A stretch of 64,000 nt of DNA from DASWHF01 sp036393295 (GCA_036393295.1 DASWHF010000045.1:27550-91549); one strand, 5' to 3'. Shown: positions 44,258-52,265, numbered from the stretch's first letter. The notes: a model not told the origin generated them from the sequence alone. Numbers and translations: made by a program.

Positions 44258-45649
44258 CTAATATCCTTCTTCGTAGCCGGGGCTGATGTAGTTCTCGAAG
44301 CGGGTGTACTCGCCGAGGAAGGTCAACCGCACCTTGCCGACCGGGCCGTTACGCTGCTTGCCGATGATGATCTCGGCCGTGCCCTTGTCCTGGCTGTCCT
44401 CGTTGTAGACCTCGTCGCGATAGATGAAGAAGATCACGTCCGCGTCCTGCTCGATGGCGCCGGATTCGCGCAGGTCGGACATCACCGGGCGCTTGTTGGG
44501 GCGCTGCTCCAGGCTGCGATTGAGCTGCGACATGGCGATCAGCGGCACGTTGAGCTCCTTGGCCAGGCCCTTGAGCGAGCGCGTGATGCCGGAGATCTCG
44601 GTGGCGCGGTTCTCGTTCGATTCCGGCGACTGCATGAGCTGCAGGTAGTCGACCACGATCATACCGAGTCCGTGCTCGCGCTTCAGGCGCCGCGAGCGCG
44701 AGCGCAGCTCGAGCGGCGTCAGGGCCGGCGTGTCGTCGATGAAGATCGGCGCGTCGGCCAGCAGACCGATCGCCGAGGTCAGTCGCGGCCAGTCGTCGTC
44801 GTCGAGCTTGCCGGTTCGCACCTTGTGGGCGTTGATGCGTCCGAGCGAGGCCATCATGCGCATGGCGAGCTGCTCGCCGGGCATCTCCATGCTGAACACC
44901 GCCACTGGCAGCTTCTGCCCGACGGCGGCGTTCTCGGCGACATTCATCGCGAATGAGGTCTTTCCCATGCTTGGTCTTCCGGCGACGATCACGAGATCGC
45001 CCGCCTGCAGGCCGGAGGTCATGGCGTCGAGGTCGCTGAAGCCGGTCGGCACGCCGGTGATCGCGCTCTCCGAACGGAACAGCGTGTCGATGCGGTCGAC
45101 CGCGGCGGTCAACAGGGTCTTGAGCGGATGGAAGCCGCCGCGCCGGTGCGCGCCCTGCTCGCTGATGTCCATGATGCTCTTCTCGGCCAGGTCCAGCAGC
45201 TCGCCGGCCGAGCGCCCCTCGGGGCTGTAGGCGCTGTGGCCGATCTGGGTGGTGACGCGGATCAGGTTGCGCAGCACCGCGCGCTCGTGGACGATGTCGG
45301 CGTAGGCGAGGATATTGGCGGCGCTCGGCGTATTGTTGGCGAGCGCGCCGAGATAGGCCAGCCCGCCGGCGTTGCCCAGCTCGCCGTTGCTCTCCAGCCA
45401 TTCCGAAACGGTCACGACGTCGGCCGGCTGGTTGTCGTCGCACAGCGCGGCAACGGCCCGGAAAATCAGCCGGTGTTCCTTGCGGTAGAAATCGTTCGGA
45501 CCGAGGCGGTCGGCGATGCGGTCCCAGCTCTGGTTGTCGAGCATGAGGCCGCCCAGCACCGACTGCTCGGCCTCGATGGACTGCGGCGGGACTTTGAGTA
45601 CTTCCGTGGCGGCATCGGAGCTGCTGATCGAATAGGCGCGTTCTTCCAT
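44258..45649 (-). CDS. dnaB: Replicative DNA helicase
   Basis: DnaB unwinds DNA ahead of the replisome. The 463-residue protein has the N-terminal DnaG-interacting helical domain (VPPQSIEAEQSVLGGLMLDN) and a RecA-like C-terminal domain with Walker A GRPSMGKTS (about 224-232), IVVDYLQLMQ as Walker B, and QLNRSLEQRPNKRP. The start has a GGAGGG Shine-Dalgarno. No dnaC-type loader is adjacent; a DUF721/DciA candidate is at 31605. Confidence 0.97.
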   Translation of the reverse strand: MEERAYSISSSDAATEVLKVPPQSIEAEQSVLGGLMLDNQSWDRIADRLGPNDFYRKEHRLIFRAVAALCDDNQPADVVTVSEWLESNGELGNAGGLAYLGALANNTPSAANILAYADIVHERAVLRNLIRVTTQIGHSAYSPEGRSAGELLDLAEKSIMDISEQGAHRRGGFHPLKTLLTAAVDRIDTLFRSESAITGVPTGFSDLDAMTSGLQAGDLVIVAGRPSMGKTSFAMNVAENAAVGQKLPVAVFSMEMPGEQLAMRMMASLGRINAHKVRTGKLDDDDWPRLTSAIGLLADAPIFIDDTPALTPLELRSRSRRLKREHGLGMIVVDYLQLMQSPESNENRATEISGITRSLKGLAKELNVPLIAMSQLNRSLEQRPNKRPVMSDLRESGAIEQDADVIFFIYRDEVYNEDSQDKGTAEIIIGKQRNGPVGKVRLTFLGEYTRFENYISPGYEEGY

Positions 45650-45906
45650 CGACCCTCCGCGTCGTAGTAATAATTATGCCGGCCCATTATACCCGGCCGG
45701 TCGCGCGCGTCACGTCAAAAATTTTCCGCGCGCCGACGACCTGCCTTGACAGGAACGCGCGGTCCATCAGCGTCGATCGATATACCCGGGGCTACGACTG
45801 AACGTGAAGCGCGCGCGACGAAACGCAGAATGACGCAAAGCAACGAAGATCAAAGCGGTTCTTCGCGTCCTGGCGTCTTCGCGTTGGGATTTCTACGAAA
45901 ATCGCC
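45650..45906. other. 257-bp spacer between dnaB and rplI
   Basis: No gene is visible. Next to dnaB there is a perfect TATAAT (45691-45686, minus). Further left, about 45800-45890 contains phrases such as GACGCAAAGCAACGAAG and TTCGCGTCCTGGCGTCTTCGCG, which look like remnants of a dispersed intergenic repeat. A similar AACGCAAAGGTGCAAAG phrase follows dapC near 35078. Confidence 0.45.
45686..45691 (-). promoter_or_regulatory. -10 box of dnaB
   Basis: A perfect TATAAT lies 36 nt before the dnaB ATG, giving a leader of about 30 nt that includes the GGAGGG ribosome site. A TTGACG further upstream is 21 nt away, too far for a standard -35, and no better -35 is visible. Confidence 0.45.
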
Positions 45907-46356
45907 TCAGGCCTCGGCGACGATCGACACAATGATGTCGAAATTGACCTCGGAGTGCAGCGAGACCGGCACCGCGTGATCGCCGAGGGTCTTGAGCGGG
46001 CCCTGCGGCAGGTGCAACTCGGCGCGCTCCAGCGGGAAGCCCATGCGGGTCACCGCCTCGGCGATATCGGCGGTGCCGATCGAGCCGAACAGCTTGCCTT
46101 CGTCGCCGGCCTTGGCCGTGATCTGCACCGTCACGCCGGCCATCGCCTCGGCGCGCGCCTTGGCCTGGTTGAGCGCCTCGGCCTGCGTCATTTCGAGCTC
46201 GGCGCGCTGCGCCTCGAACTTCGCCTTGTTCCCGGCATTGGCGATAACCGCCTTGCCTTTCGGGATCAGGTAATTGCGGCCGTAGCCGGCGCGCACCTTG
46301 ACCTGGTCGCCGAGACCGCCGAGGTTACGAACCTTTTCCAGCAATATGATATCCAT
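45907..46356 (-). CDS. rplI: 50S ribosomal protein L9
   Basis: The 149-residue protein begins MDIILLEKVRNLGGLGDQV, has GRNYLIPKGKA and the long connecting helix, and ends with a C-terminal domain (GKLFGSIGTADIAEAV). L9 binds domain V of 23S rRNA and affects frame maintenance. It is the last gene of rpsF-rpsR-rplI, 17 bp after rpsR. Confidence 0.97.
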   Translation of the reverse strand: MDIILLEKVRNLGGLGDQVKVRAGYGRNYLIPKGKAVIANAGNKAKFEAQRAELEMTQAEALNQAKARAEAMAGVTVQITAKAGDEGKLFGSIGTADIAEAVTRMGFPLERAELHLPQGPLKTLGDHAVPVSLHSEVNFDIIVSIVAEA

Positions 46357-46373
46357 GATTCAGTCCCCCGCGC

Positions 46374-46601
46374 TCAACGATGGCTGTCGCTGTACGGCAA
46401 CAAGGCCAGAAAACGCGCCAGCTTCACGGCGCGCGTCAACTGGCGCTGGTAACGCGCCTTGGTGCCGGTGTTGCGGCTCGGAATGATCTTGCCGGTCTCG
46501 GTGACATAGCCCTTGAGCGTGGCGATGTCCTTGTAGTCGATCTCCACCACGCCTTCGGCGGTGAAGCGGCAATACTTCTTGCGGCGGAAAAAACGTGACA
46601 T
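46374..46601 (-). CDS. rpsR: 30S ribosomal protein S18
   Basis: The 75-residue basic protein begins MSRFFRRKKYCRFTAEG and has DIATLKGYVTETGKI and TGTKARYQRQLTRAVKLAR, the whole family core. S18 pairs with S6 on the platform of the small subunit, and rpsF lies 20 bp upstream. No priB gene lies between rpsF and rpsR, unlike E. coli. Confidence 0.97.
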   Translation of the reverse strand: MSRFFRRKKYCRFTAEGVVEIDYKDIATLKGYVTETGKIIPSRNTGTKARYQRQLTRAVKLARFLALLPYSDSHR

Positions 46602-46621
46602 GACGTGTTCCTCGTGTTCGG

Positions 46622-47044
46622 TCAGGCCGGCTGCTCGGCCTCGGTGCTCTCGTCTTCGCTGCTGTCGTCGCGGTCGTCACCGCCGCCCTTGTCGTCGCGG
46701 GCACCGGCACCACGCGCCTCTTCCTGGCCGTCCTTGACGAGCGGCGACGGCGTGGTGACGGCCGATTTGCGCGCCAGGGTCAGCGAGCGGATCACCGCGT
46801 CGTTGAAGCGGAAGGCGGTCTCGAGCTCGCGCAGGATCTCCTGCGTGCACTCGATGTTCATCAGCACGTAGTGGGCCTTGTGGATCTTATTGATGGGATA
46901 GGCGAGCTGGCGGCGACCCCAGTCCTCGAGACGGTGGATCTTGCCGTCGCCGGCCTCGATCATGGCGCGGTAGCGCTCGATCATGGCGGGCACCTGCTCG
47001 CTCTGGTCCGGATGGACCAGGAACACGACTTCGTAATGACGCAT
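46622..47044 (-). CDS. rpsF: 30S ribosomal protein S6
   Basis: The 140-residue protein starts MRHYEVVFLVHPDQSEQVP and has GGKIHRLEDWGRR-type and YPINKIHKAHYVLMNIEC segments. The C-terminal ~35 residues are acidic and glycine-rich (GGGDDRDDSSEDESTEAE), longer than many S6 proteins; such acidic tails are where RimK adds glutamates in E. coli. The ATG at 47044 has a sequestered AAGGA site in a folded leader (47045-47097). Confidence 0.95.
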   Translation of the reverse strand: MRHYEVVFLVHPDQSEQVPAMIERYRAMIEAGDGKIHRLEDWGRRQLAYPINKIHKAHYVLMNIECTQEILRELETAFRFNDAVIRSLTLARKSAVTTPSPLVKDGQEEARGAGARDDKGGGDDRDDSSEDESTEAEQPA

Positions 47045-47097
47045 TGTGGCTTCCTTGTGGCTTAAAGCCTCCCAGAACGCGCTGGTGAGGCAAGGAA
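47045..47097 (-). promoter_or_regulatory. Folded rpsF leader that can hide the ribosome site
   Basis: On the minus strand TTCCTT (47097-47092) can pair with AAGGAA (47056-47051), which includes the Shine-Dalgarno of rpsF. Between them GCCTC-A-CCAG pairs with CTGG-GAGGC around CGCGTT (47091-47067). A structured rpsF leader bound by S6:S18 is known in many bacteria; whether this is the same motif is inference, since its conserved CCG bulge is not clearly recognisable here. Confidence 0.5.
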
Positions 47098-47140
47098 CCG
47101 GTCGGCGCTTAGGCGAGGCCGGAAAGGGGTGGCATTCTAA

Positions 47141-47198
47141 AGTAGCAAGTAGCAAGTGGCAAGTAACAAGGAAAACAATCCCTTGCTACTTGCTATTT
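47141..47198. repeat. 7-bp unit repeat (AGTAGCA/AGTGGCA), inverted, at the rlmB 3' end
   Basis: Tandem units AGTAGCA, AGTAGCA, AGTGGCA, AGTAACA are followed by the inverse CTTGCTACTTGCTATTT. The right arm supplies the last codons (N-S-K-stop) of rlmB. It is AT-richer than the surroundings and lies between rpsF and rlmB. Confidence 0.7.
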
Positions 47199-47935
47199 GG
47201 CGCTCTTTGTCTGACGACTTCGAACAGACAAATGCCCGCCGCCACTGAGACATTCAGGCTCTCAACGGAGCCCGCCATCGGAATTCTGGCCAGAAAATCG
47301 CAGCGCTCCCGCGTCAGGCGCCGCAGCCCCCGCCCCTCCCCGCCCAGGACCAGGGCCAGGGGGACGGTGAGGTCCAGGGTATAGACCGCCTGCTCGGCGT
47401 TGCCGTCCGCCCCCACCAGCCACACTCCCGCCTCCTTGAGCTGGTCCAGGGCGCGCGCCAGGTTGGTGACGGCGAGCAGCGGCAGCACCTCGGCGGCACC
47501 GCTGGCCGCCTTGCGGGCCGCCGCGGTGAGCGGCGCGGCATTGTCCTTGGGAACAATGACGGCCTGGGCGCCGGCGGCGGCCGCGCTGCGCAGGCAGGCG
47601 CCGAGATTGTGGGGGTCCTGGACACCGTCCAGCACCAGCAGGAACGGCGTCGCCTCGAGCCCGGCCAGAAACGCCGGCAGGTCCTCGGATACCACCGGCG
47701 CGCCGGCGCGCAGCACGGCCGCCACTCCCTGGTGCCGGGCCCCGGCGGCCAGCGCATCGAGCCGGGCGCCGGGCACGCGCTCGACCGGGATGCCGCGGGC
47801 GCGCGCGGCGTCCAGCAGTTGCTGGGGCCGCGCGCCCTGGTGCTTGATGTCCAGCCAGATACGCTCGAGGCGCTCGGGATGGCGGGCGAGCGCCGCGCGC
47901 ACCGCATGCCAGCCGTACAGCGAGGCCTCGGGCAT
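47186..47935 (-). CDS. rlmB: 23S rRNA Gm2251 2'-O-methyltransferase RlmB
   Basis: RlmB methylates G2251 of 23S rRNA in the peptidyl-transferase region. The 249-residue SPOUT enzyme has an N-terminal substrate-binding domain (LYGWHAVRAAL) and the knotted domain with QDPHNLGACLRSA, LVLGGEGRGLRRL and ESLNVSVAAGICLFE. ATG at 47935 fits the family; a GTG at 47944 that shares a base with the rnr stop is an alternative. The last residues come from an intergenic repeat. Confidence 0.93.
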   Translation of the reverse strand: MPEASLYGWHAVRAALARHPERLERIWLDIKHQGARPQQLLDAARARGIPVERVPGARLDALAAGARHQGVAAVLRAGAPVVSEDLPAFLAGLEATPFLLVLDGVQDPHNLGACLRSAAAAGAQAVIVPKDNAAPLTAAARKAASGAAEVLPLLAVTNLARALDQLKEAGVWLVGADGNAEQAVYTLDLTVPLALVLGGEGRGLRRLTRERCDFLARIPMAGSVESLNVSVAAGICLFEVVRQRAPNSK

Positions 47936-47943
47936 GGCGGGCA

Positions 47944-50268
47944 CTAGCGCCGGCGGCGCTTGGACCGGCCGCGGCGCTTGCCGGCCTTGCCGGGTTCCGT
48001 CTTGGCCGCGGCCGCGCGCGCCGGCTTGGCGGTCTTGTGTTTGCCGCGCCGGCCGCCGCGCGTGCGTCCGCCGTCCGGCGACGCGGCCCGCGCCACCAGC
48101 TCGAAATCGAGCTTGGCCTCGTCGAGATCGACACGCACCACGCGCACCTTGAGCGGGTCCCCGAGCCGGAATACCTCGTTGCTGCGCTCGCCGATCAGGC
48201 GGTGCTTGGCGGCGTCGAAGTGATAATAGTCGTTGCCGAGCGAGCTGATGTGCACCAACCCGTCGACATAGATCTCGGCCAGCTCCACGAACAGGCCGAA
48301 GCTGGTGACGCCGCTGATGATGCCATCGAACTCCTCGCCGATCTTGTCCTGCATGTACTCGGCCTTGAGCCAGCGGATCACGTCGCGGGTCGCGTCATCG
48401 GCGCGCCGCTCGGTCACCGACAGGTGCTCGCCCTGACCCAGCGCCTCGGCATCGGTGATGCGCGCCGGCCTGCGCTGGAGAATCGACTTGATGGCGCGGT
48501 GCACGATCAAATCCGGATAGCGCCGGATCGGCGAGGTGAAGTGCGCGTAGTTCGGGTAGCCGAGCGCGAAGTGCCCGATGTTGTCGGGGCTGTAGATCGC
48601 CTGGCTCAGGGAACGCAGCATGACGGTGTGGATGAGGCGCGCGTCCGGGCGCTCGCCGACCGTCGCCAGCAGCCGGGCGTAGTCGCGCGCCTGCGGCTCG
48701 TCGCCGCCGCCGAGCTCCAGACCCAGCTCGGACAGGAACTCGCGCAGCGCCGCGAGCTTCTCGGGCGTCGGGCCGGCGTGCACGCGGAACGGCACCGGCA
48801 TCTTGTGCTCGATCAGGAGCTCCGCGGCGCAGACGTTGGCCGCGAGCATGCACTCCTCGATCAGCTTGTGCGCGTCGTTGCGCACCACCGGCTCGATGCG
48901 CTCGATCTTGCGTTCCGCGTTGTAGACGATGCGCGTCTCCGGCAGCTCGAAGTCTACCGCGCCGCGCTTGGCGCGCGCCTCGTGCAGCACCTGGTAGAGC
49001 GCGTACAGGGTCTCGAGGTGCGGCACCAGTGGCGCGTATTGCCTGCGCAAGGTCGCATCGCCGTCGACCAGCATCGCCGCCACCTGGGTATAGGTGAGGC
49101 GCGCTTGCGAGCGCATGACCGCCTCGAAGAAGCGGAAGTCCTCGATCCGGCCGCGCGCGCTGACCTTCATCTCGCAGGCCATGCACAGCCGGTCGACTTC
49201 CGGGTTGAGCGAGCACAGCCCGTTCGACAGGATCTCCGGCAGCATCGGGATGACGTGGTTGGGAAAATACACCGAGTTGCCGCGCTGATAGGCCTCGGCG
49301 TCGAGCGCGCTGCCGGGCTTGACGTAGCTGGCGACGTCGGCGATCGCCACGATCAGCCGGAAGCCCTTGCCGACGCGCTCGCAGAACACCGCATCGTCGA
49401 AATCGCGCGCGTCCTCACCGTCGATGGTGACGAGCGGCGTGGCGCGCAGGTCTTCGCGGCCATGCTTGGCGGACTCCGGCACCTGCGGATCGAGCCCCGA
49501 CACCTCGCCCTGCACGGCGTCCGGCCACTCGTGCGGCAGCTCGTACATGCGGATCGCGACTTCGATCTCCATGCCCGGCGCCATATGATCGCCCAGCACC
49601 TCGACGATCTTGCCCTGCGGCTGGCCGCGCCGGCTCGGCTGTTCGACGATCGCCGCGACCACGATCTGGCCGTCGCGCGCGTCGCCGGCCGCGCCCTGCG
49701 GGATGAGAATGTCCTGGTTGATGCGCTTGTCGGACGGCACCACGACGCCGATGGCGTTCTCCTGCACGTAGCGACCGACCACCGTGCGGTGGGCGCGCTC
49801 CAGCACCTCGATGATCGCACCCTCCTTGCGGCCGCGCGGATCGACGCCGGCGACGCGCGCCACCGCCCGGTCGCCGTGCAGCAGCTGGCGCATCTCGCGC
49901 GGGCTCAGGAACAGGTCCTCGCCGCCCTCGTCCGGCACCAGGAAGCCGAAGCCGTCCGGGTGCCCGATCACCCGGCCGCGCACCATGTCCATCTTGTCGA
50001 TCAGCGCGTAGCGGCCGCGCCGGTTCTTGAGCAGCTGGCCGTCGCGCTCCATGGCGCGCAGCCGGCGGCTGAAGGACTCGATGTCGCGCTCGCCGTCGAC
50101 GCCGAGCCCCTGGGCCAGGCGTTTGAGGGACAGCGGCTCGCCGCACTCCGCCAAATGGCTGAGCACCGCCTCGCGGCTCGGCACCGGGTGCTCGTATTTC
50201 TGCGCCTCGCGCTCGGCCATGGGATCGGCCTGCGAACTGTCTGAGCCGGCGGGTTTCTGCGTTGACAT
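47944..50268 (-). CDS. rnr: Ribonuclease R
   Basis: RNase R is a 3'-5' exoribonuclease able to pass through structured RNA. The 774-residue protein has an N-terminal helix-turn-helix/CSD region, the RNB catalytic domain with DGEDARDFDDAVF and the HFTSPIRRYPDL block, an S1 domain near the end (FDGIISGVTSFGLFVELAEI) and a lysine/arginine-rich tail (about 735-774). Its ATG overlaps the -35 box of the divergent tRNA-Leu promoter. The order rnr-rlmB matches E. coli. Confidence 0.96.
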   Translation of the reverse strand: MSTQKPAGSDSSQADPMAEREAQKYEHPVPSREAVLSHLAECGEPLSLKRLAQGLGVDGERDIESFSRRLRAMERDGQLLKNRRGRYALIDKMDMVRGRVIGHPDGFGFLVPDEGGEDLFLSPREMRQLLHGDRAVARVAGVDPRGRKEGAIIEVLERAHRTVVGRYVQENAIGVVVPSDKRINQDILIPQGAAGDARDGQIVVAAIVEQPSRRGQPQGKIVEVLGDHMAPGMEIEVAIRMYELPHEWPDAVQGEVSGLDPQVPESAKHGREDLRATPLVTIDGEDARDFDDAVFCERVGKGFRLIVAIADVASYVKPGSALDAEAYQRGNSVYFPNHVIPMLPEILSNGLCSLNPEVDRLCMACEMKVSARGRIEDFRFFEAVMRSQARLTYTQVAAMLVDGDATLRRQYAPLVPHLETLYALYQVLHEARAKRGAVDFELPETRIVYNAERKIERIEPVVRNDAHKLIEECMLAANVCAAELLIEHKMPVPFRVHAGPTPEKLAALREFLSELGLELGGGDEPQARDYARLLATVGERPDARLIHTVMLRSLSQAIYSPDNIGHFALGYPNYAHFTSPIRRYPDLIVHRAIKSILQRRPARITDAEALGQGEHLSVTERRADDATRDVIRWLKAEYMQDKIGEEFDGIISGVTSFGLFVELAEIYVDGLVHISSLGNDYYHFDAAKHRLIGERSNEVFRLGDPLKVRVVRVDLDEAKLDFELVARAASPDGGRTRGGRRGKHKTAKPARAAAAKTEPGKAGKRRGRSKRRRR

Positions 50269-50290
50269 AAATGGGGTCTCTCGGTAGAGT
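50262..50290 (+). promoter_or_regulatory. Promoter of tRNA-Leu
   Basis: TTGACA at 50262-50267, 17-nt spacer, TAGAGT (four of six) at 50285-50290, followed by a GC-rich discriminator (GCGCGGCC) typical of stringently controlled stable-RNA promoters. The start would be about 43 nt before the tRNA. It overlaps the first codon of the divergent rnr. Confidence 0.6.
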
Positions 50291-50339
50291 GCGCGGCCTG
50301 ATCCGGGGATGCTAGCGCATTTTTCGGATCGGGGAATAA

Positions 50340-50426
50340 GCCGAGGTGGCGGAACTGGTAGACGCGCTAGGTTCAGGTCTTAGTGGGGGCAACCCCGTGG
50401 AGGTTCAAGTCCTCTCCTCGGTACCA
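50340..50426 (+). tRNA. tRNA-Leu (anticodon CAG)
   Basis: 87 nt including an encoded CCA. The acceptor GCCGAGG pairs with CCTCGGT (one G-T pair). The D-arm GCGGAACTGGTAGACGC, anticodon loop TTCAGGT (CAG at 50374-50376), long variable arm GGGGGCAACCCC expected of a class II tRNA, and T-arm GAGG-TTCAAGT-CCTC are all in place. Between rnr and purA this position is also occupied by a tRNA-Leu in Pseudomonas, as far as I recall. The 3' end served as an integration target. Confidence 0.95.
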
Positions 50427-51070
50427 CAATTATTTCGGGTCGTCGCATCCACGTCGACGAGCCGCAGGACGCCGGCGTAGTTCCCCGTCAGCTCGGCCTC
50501 CAGGTGCCCGTCCCGCGGGTGCAACGGCACCTCGCCGATGAGGCGGCGCAGCTGCGCCCGGGCGCGCGTCACGTCCCGGAGCGTGACCGCTTCCAGGTTC
50601 TCCACCATGTCGCGGAACCGCTCGACCGCCCGCGGCAGGATGTGACCCACCTTCTCCAACTTGCGCGCCCCAGAGCTCAAGGATGCGAGCAGCTTGTCGC
50701 GCTCGGATTCCAGCCGCTCGAGCTCGCCCTTCGTCGTCGGCGTGATGACGCCGGCCCGGATCGCCGCCAGGACGTTCTCGATCTCGCGCTCGGTAGCGGC
50801 GAGCTTCCGGCGCGCCGCGTCCGTGTCGGCAGTCCCCCGGCGTCGCTCGGCGAGCAGCCTCGACGTCTCGCGGCGGGCCTTGGCGGCGGCCATCAACACC
50901 TGATACCCCGGCCGGTCGACCTTGGCGCCGCTCAGCGCCTCGTCCTTGAAGCGCACGACGATCTCCCACCTCTCGCGCTCGACGAGGCGCTCGCAATTGC
51001 GGGACTGGTCGGCGATGCTCGCCTGACGTTGCAGGTCGGAGCTATAGCGGGCGTAGATGGCAACTTTCAT
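50405..51070 (-). pseudogene. Serine recombinase with large internal in-frame deletion
   Basis: The first ~65 residues (MKVAIYARYSSDLQRQASI, then EALSGAKVDRPGY) are the start of a large serine recombinase catalytic domain, with the nucleophile Ser10 or Ser11. The frame then jumps at about residue 66 to a coiled-coil, arginine/glutamate-rich C-terminal segment typical of the far end of these proteins. The rest of the catalytic domain, the Recombinase domain and the zinc ribbon are missing, roughly 300 residues. The product should be inactive as a recombinase. The frame ends inside the tRNA-Leu gene on the other strand. Confidence 0.8.
50415..50426 (+). other. Left attachment site (attL-like), tRNA-Leu 3' end
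   Basis: TCCTCGGTACCA, the last 12 bases of tRNA-Leu, is repeated exactly at 52455-52466 in the same orientation. Confidence 0.65.
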
Positions 51071-51086
51071 GGACGTTTCTCCTTTC

Positions 51087-51683
51087 TCAGCGCGTCCAAC
51101 CGACTACTTTGTGATGCATTACATAAATCGCGCTTACACCCACCGCATAGACGAGTGAATCACTCATAAATCGCATTTCGTAGATAGACACAACGCCGTC
51201 GGCACGATCGACTTCACCCGTAAGCCTGAACAAATGGAATCGTCCCCAGCACTTTTTCAGCCGATCAAGGCGCATACCAACACGAATCTTGCCGTAGTCG
51301 TTCCCACATTCCACCCGAACAAGATTGCGTTGCTCTTCCCGAACTCGATTGCGCTGTTCTTCGGCCTCGGTCTGTTGTCTTGCGTCTTCGGCGTCCTCTC
51401 GTGCGCGACGCTCTCGAGCGGTCGTCTCCTGCCGTTGTTTCTTCTCCAGCTCCTCTTGTTGCCAAGCCTTGTGCCGTTCCATGCAGGAACGCATCCTGTC
51501 ACTAAACGGAGGGCGATCCTCGAATGAACCGACGCTAAATCGCGAATCCCCACCGGCACAAGCAAACCAATGCCCATAGTCGGGGTCTGATGGTTTGATT
51601 CGAGCCGTACAAGCCGCAAACATGAGAGCCGCAGTTACGAGAGCCGCAACGATCATTCCATCACTGATAGAATTACCACTCAC
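51087..51683 (-). CDS. Putative lipoprotein with coiled coil and BamE/SmpA-like C-terminal region
   Basis: I do not recognise a named family. The 198-residue protein has a lipoprotein-type signal (hydrophobic run ending LMFAAC, Cys25) and a Glu/Gln/Arg-rich coiled coil (about 72-120). The C-terminal ~75 residues have a pattern like BamE/SmpA (GKIRVGMRLDRLKKCWG, then strands ending SDSLVYAVGVSAIYV). The start is GTG, overlapping the higA stop as GTGA, so it belongs to the toxin-antitoxin operon. Base composition is well below the chromosomal GC. Function unknown. Confidence 0.6.
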   Translation of the reverse strand: MSGNSISDGMIVAALVTAALMFAACTARIKPSDPDYGHWFACAGGDSRFSVGSFEDRPPFSDRMRSCMERHKAWQQEELEKKQRQETTARERRAREDAEDARQQTEAEEQRNRVREEQRNLVRVECGNDYGKIRVGMRLDRLKKCWGRFHLFRLTGEVDRADGVVSIYEMRFMSDSLVYAVGVSAIYVMHHKVVGWTR

Positions 51684-51994
51684 GCCGACCTCTTCACGAG
51701 TGATTTCACCTTCGGTCGTGCCTGTTTACTCAGCATCCAAAGGTCGTACTGTACCTGCATGTTCACCCACAGCTCCGGGTCGGTCCTGAACGCCAACGCC
51801 AGGCGCAATGCCATGTCCGGCGTCACGGTAGCGTGGCCGTTCACGATGTTGGAGAGATGCTTGCGCGTGACACCCAGCGCGCGGGCGGCCCGCGAAACGC
51901 TGACCTCGAGCGGCTTCAGGTACATCTCGCGCAGCACTTCGCCCGGATGAGCGGGGTTGTGCATCCTCGAATACTTCTCAGTGGTAGTCGACAT
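51680..51994 (-). CDS. higA: HigA-type antitoxin (XRE family)
   Basis: The 104-residue DNA-binding protein has the HigA opening NPAHPGEVLREMYLKPL, a helix-turn-helix (VSRAARALGVTRKHLSNIVNG) and a C-terminal helix (LALAFRTDPELWVNMQ). It should neutralise HigB and repress the operon. It overlaps the higB end by 17 nt and the following lipoprotein gene by 4 nt. ATG at codon 11 (MHNPAH) is a possible alternative start. Toxin-before-antitoxin order is typical of higBA. Confidence 0.9.
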   Translation of the reverse strand: MSTTTEKYSRMHNPAHPGEVLREMYLKPLEVSVSRAARALGVTRKHLSNIVNGHATVTPDMALRLALAFRTDPELWVNMQVQYDLWMLSKQARPKVKSLVKRSA

Positions 51995-52256
51995 AATCCA
52001 CCTCGCAGGCGTGGCCGTCCTCGAAACGAAACGTCACGCGCCAGTTGCCCGACACGCTCACCGCCCAGAACCCCTTGCGGTCGCCCTTGAGCGGATGCAA
52101 ATACAGGCCGGGGGCGTCCATCTGTTCCGGCCTGCTCGCCGCGTTCAGCATGGTCAGGATAAGCCGGAGCCGCTTGGCGTGCGCCGCCTGAACCTTGCGG
52201 GCGTTGCCCGTCCGGTAGAACAGCTCCAGCCCCTTGTGCCTGAAGTGTTTGACCAT
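51978..52256 (-). CDS. higB: HigB-type toxin (RelE/ParE superfamily)
   Basis: The 92-residue protein begins MVKHFRHKGLELFYRTGNAR and has AHAKRLRLILTMLNAAS, LHPLKGDRKGFWAVSVSGNWRVTFRF and VDYVDYH, matching HigB mRNA interferases that cut mRNA at the ribosome. The ATG at 52256 follows a TATAAT box by 9 nt, with no room for a Shine-Dalgarno. All catalytic-core segments are present, so the toxin looks intact. Confidence 0.9.
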   Translation of the reverse strand: MVKHFRHKGLELFYRTGNARKVQAAHAKRLRLILTMLNAASRPEQMDAPGLYLHPLKGDRKGFWAVSVSGNWRVTFRFEDGHACEVDYVDYH

Positions 52257-52265
52257 GCGGACGGG

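Noticed and set aside
45713..45718. TTGACG as the -35 of dnaB
   Set aside because: The distance to the TATAAT box is 21 nt, too long for a sigma-70 promoter.
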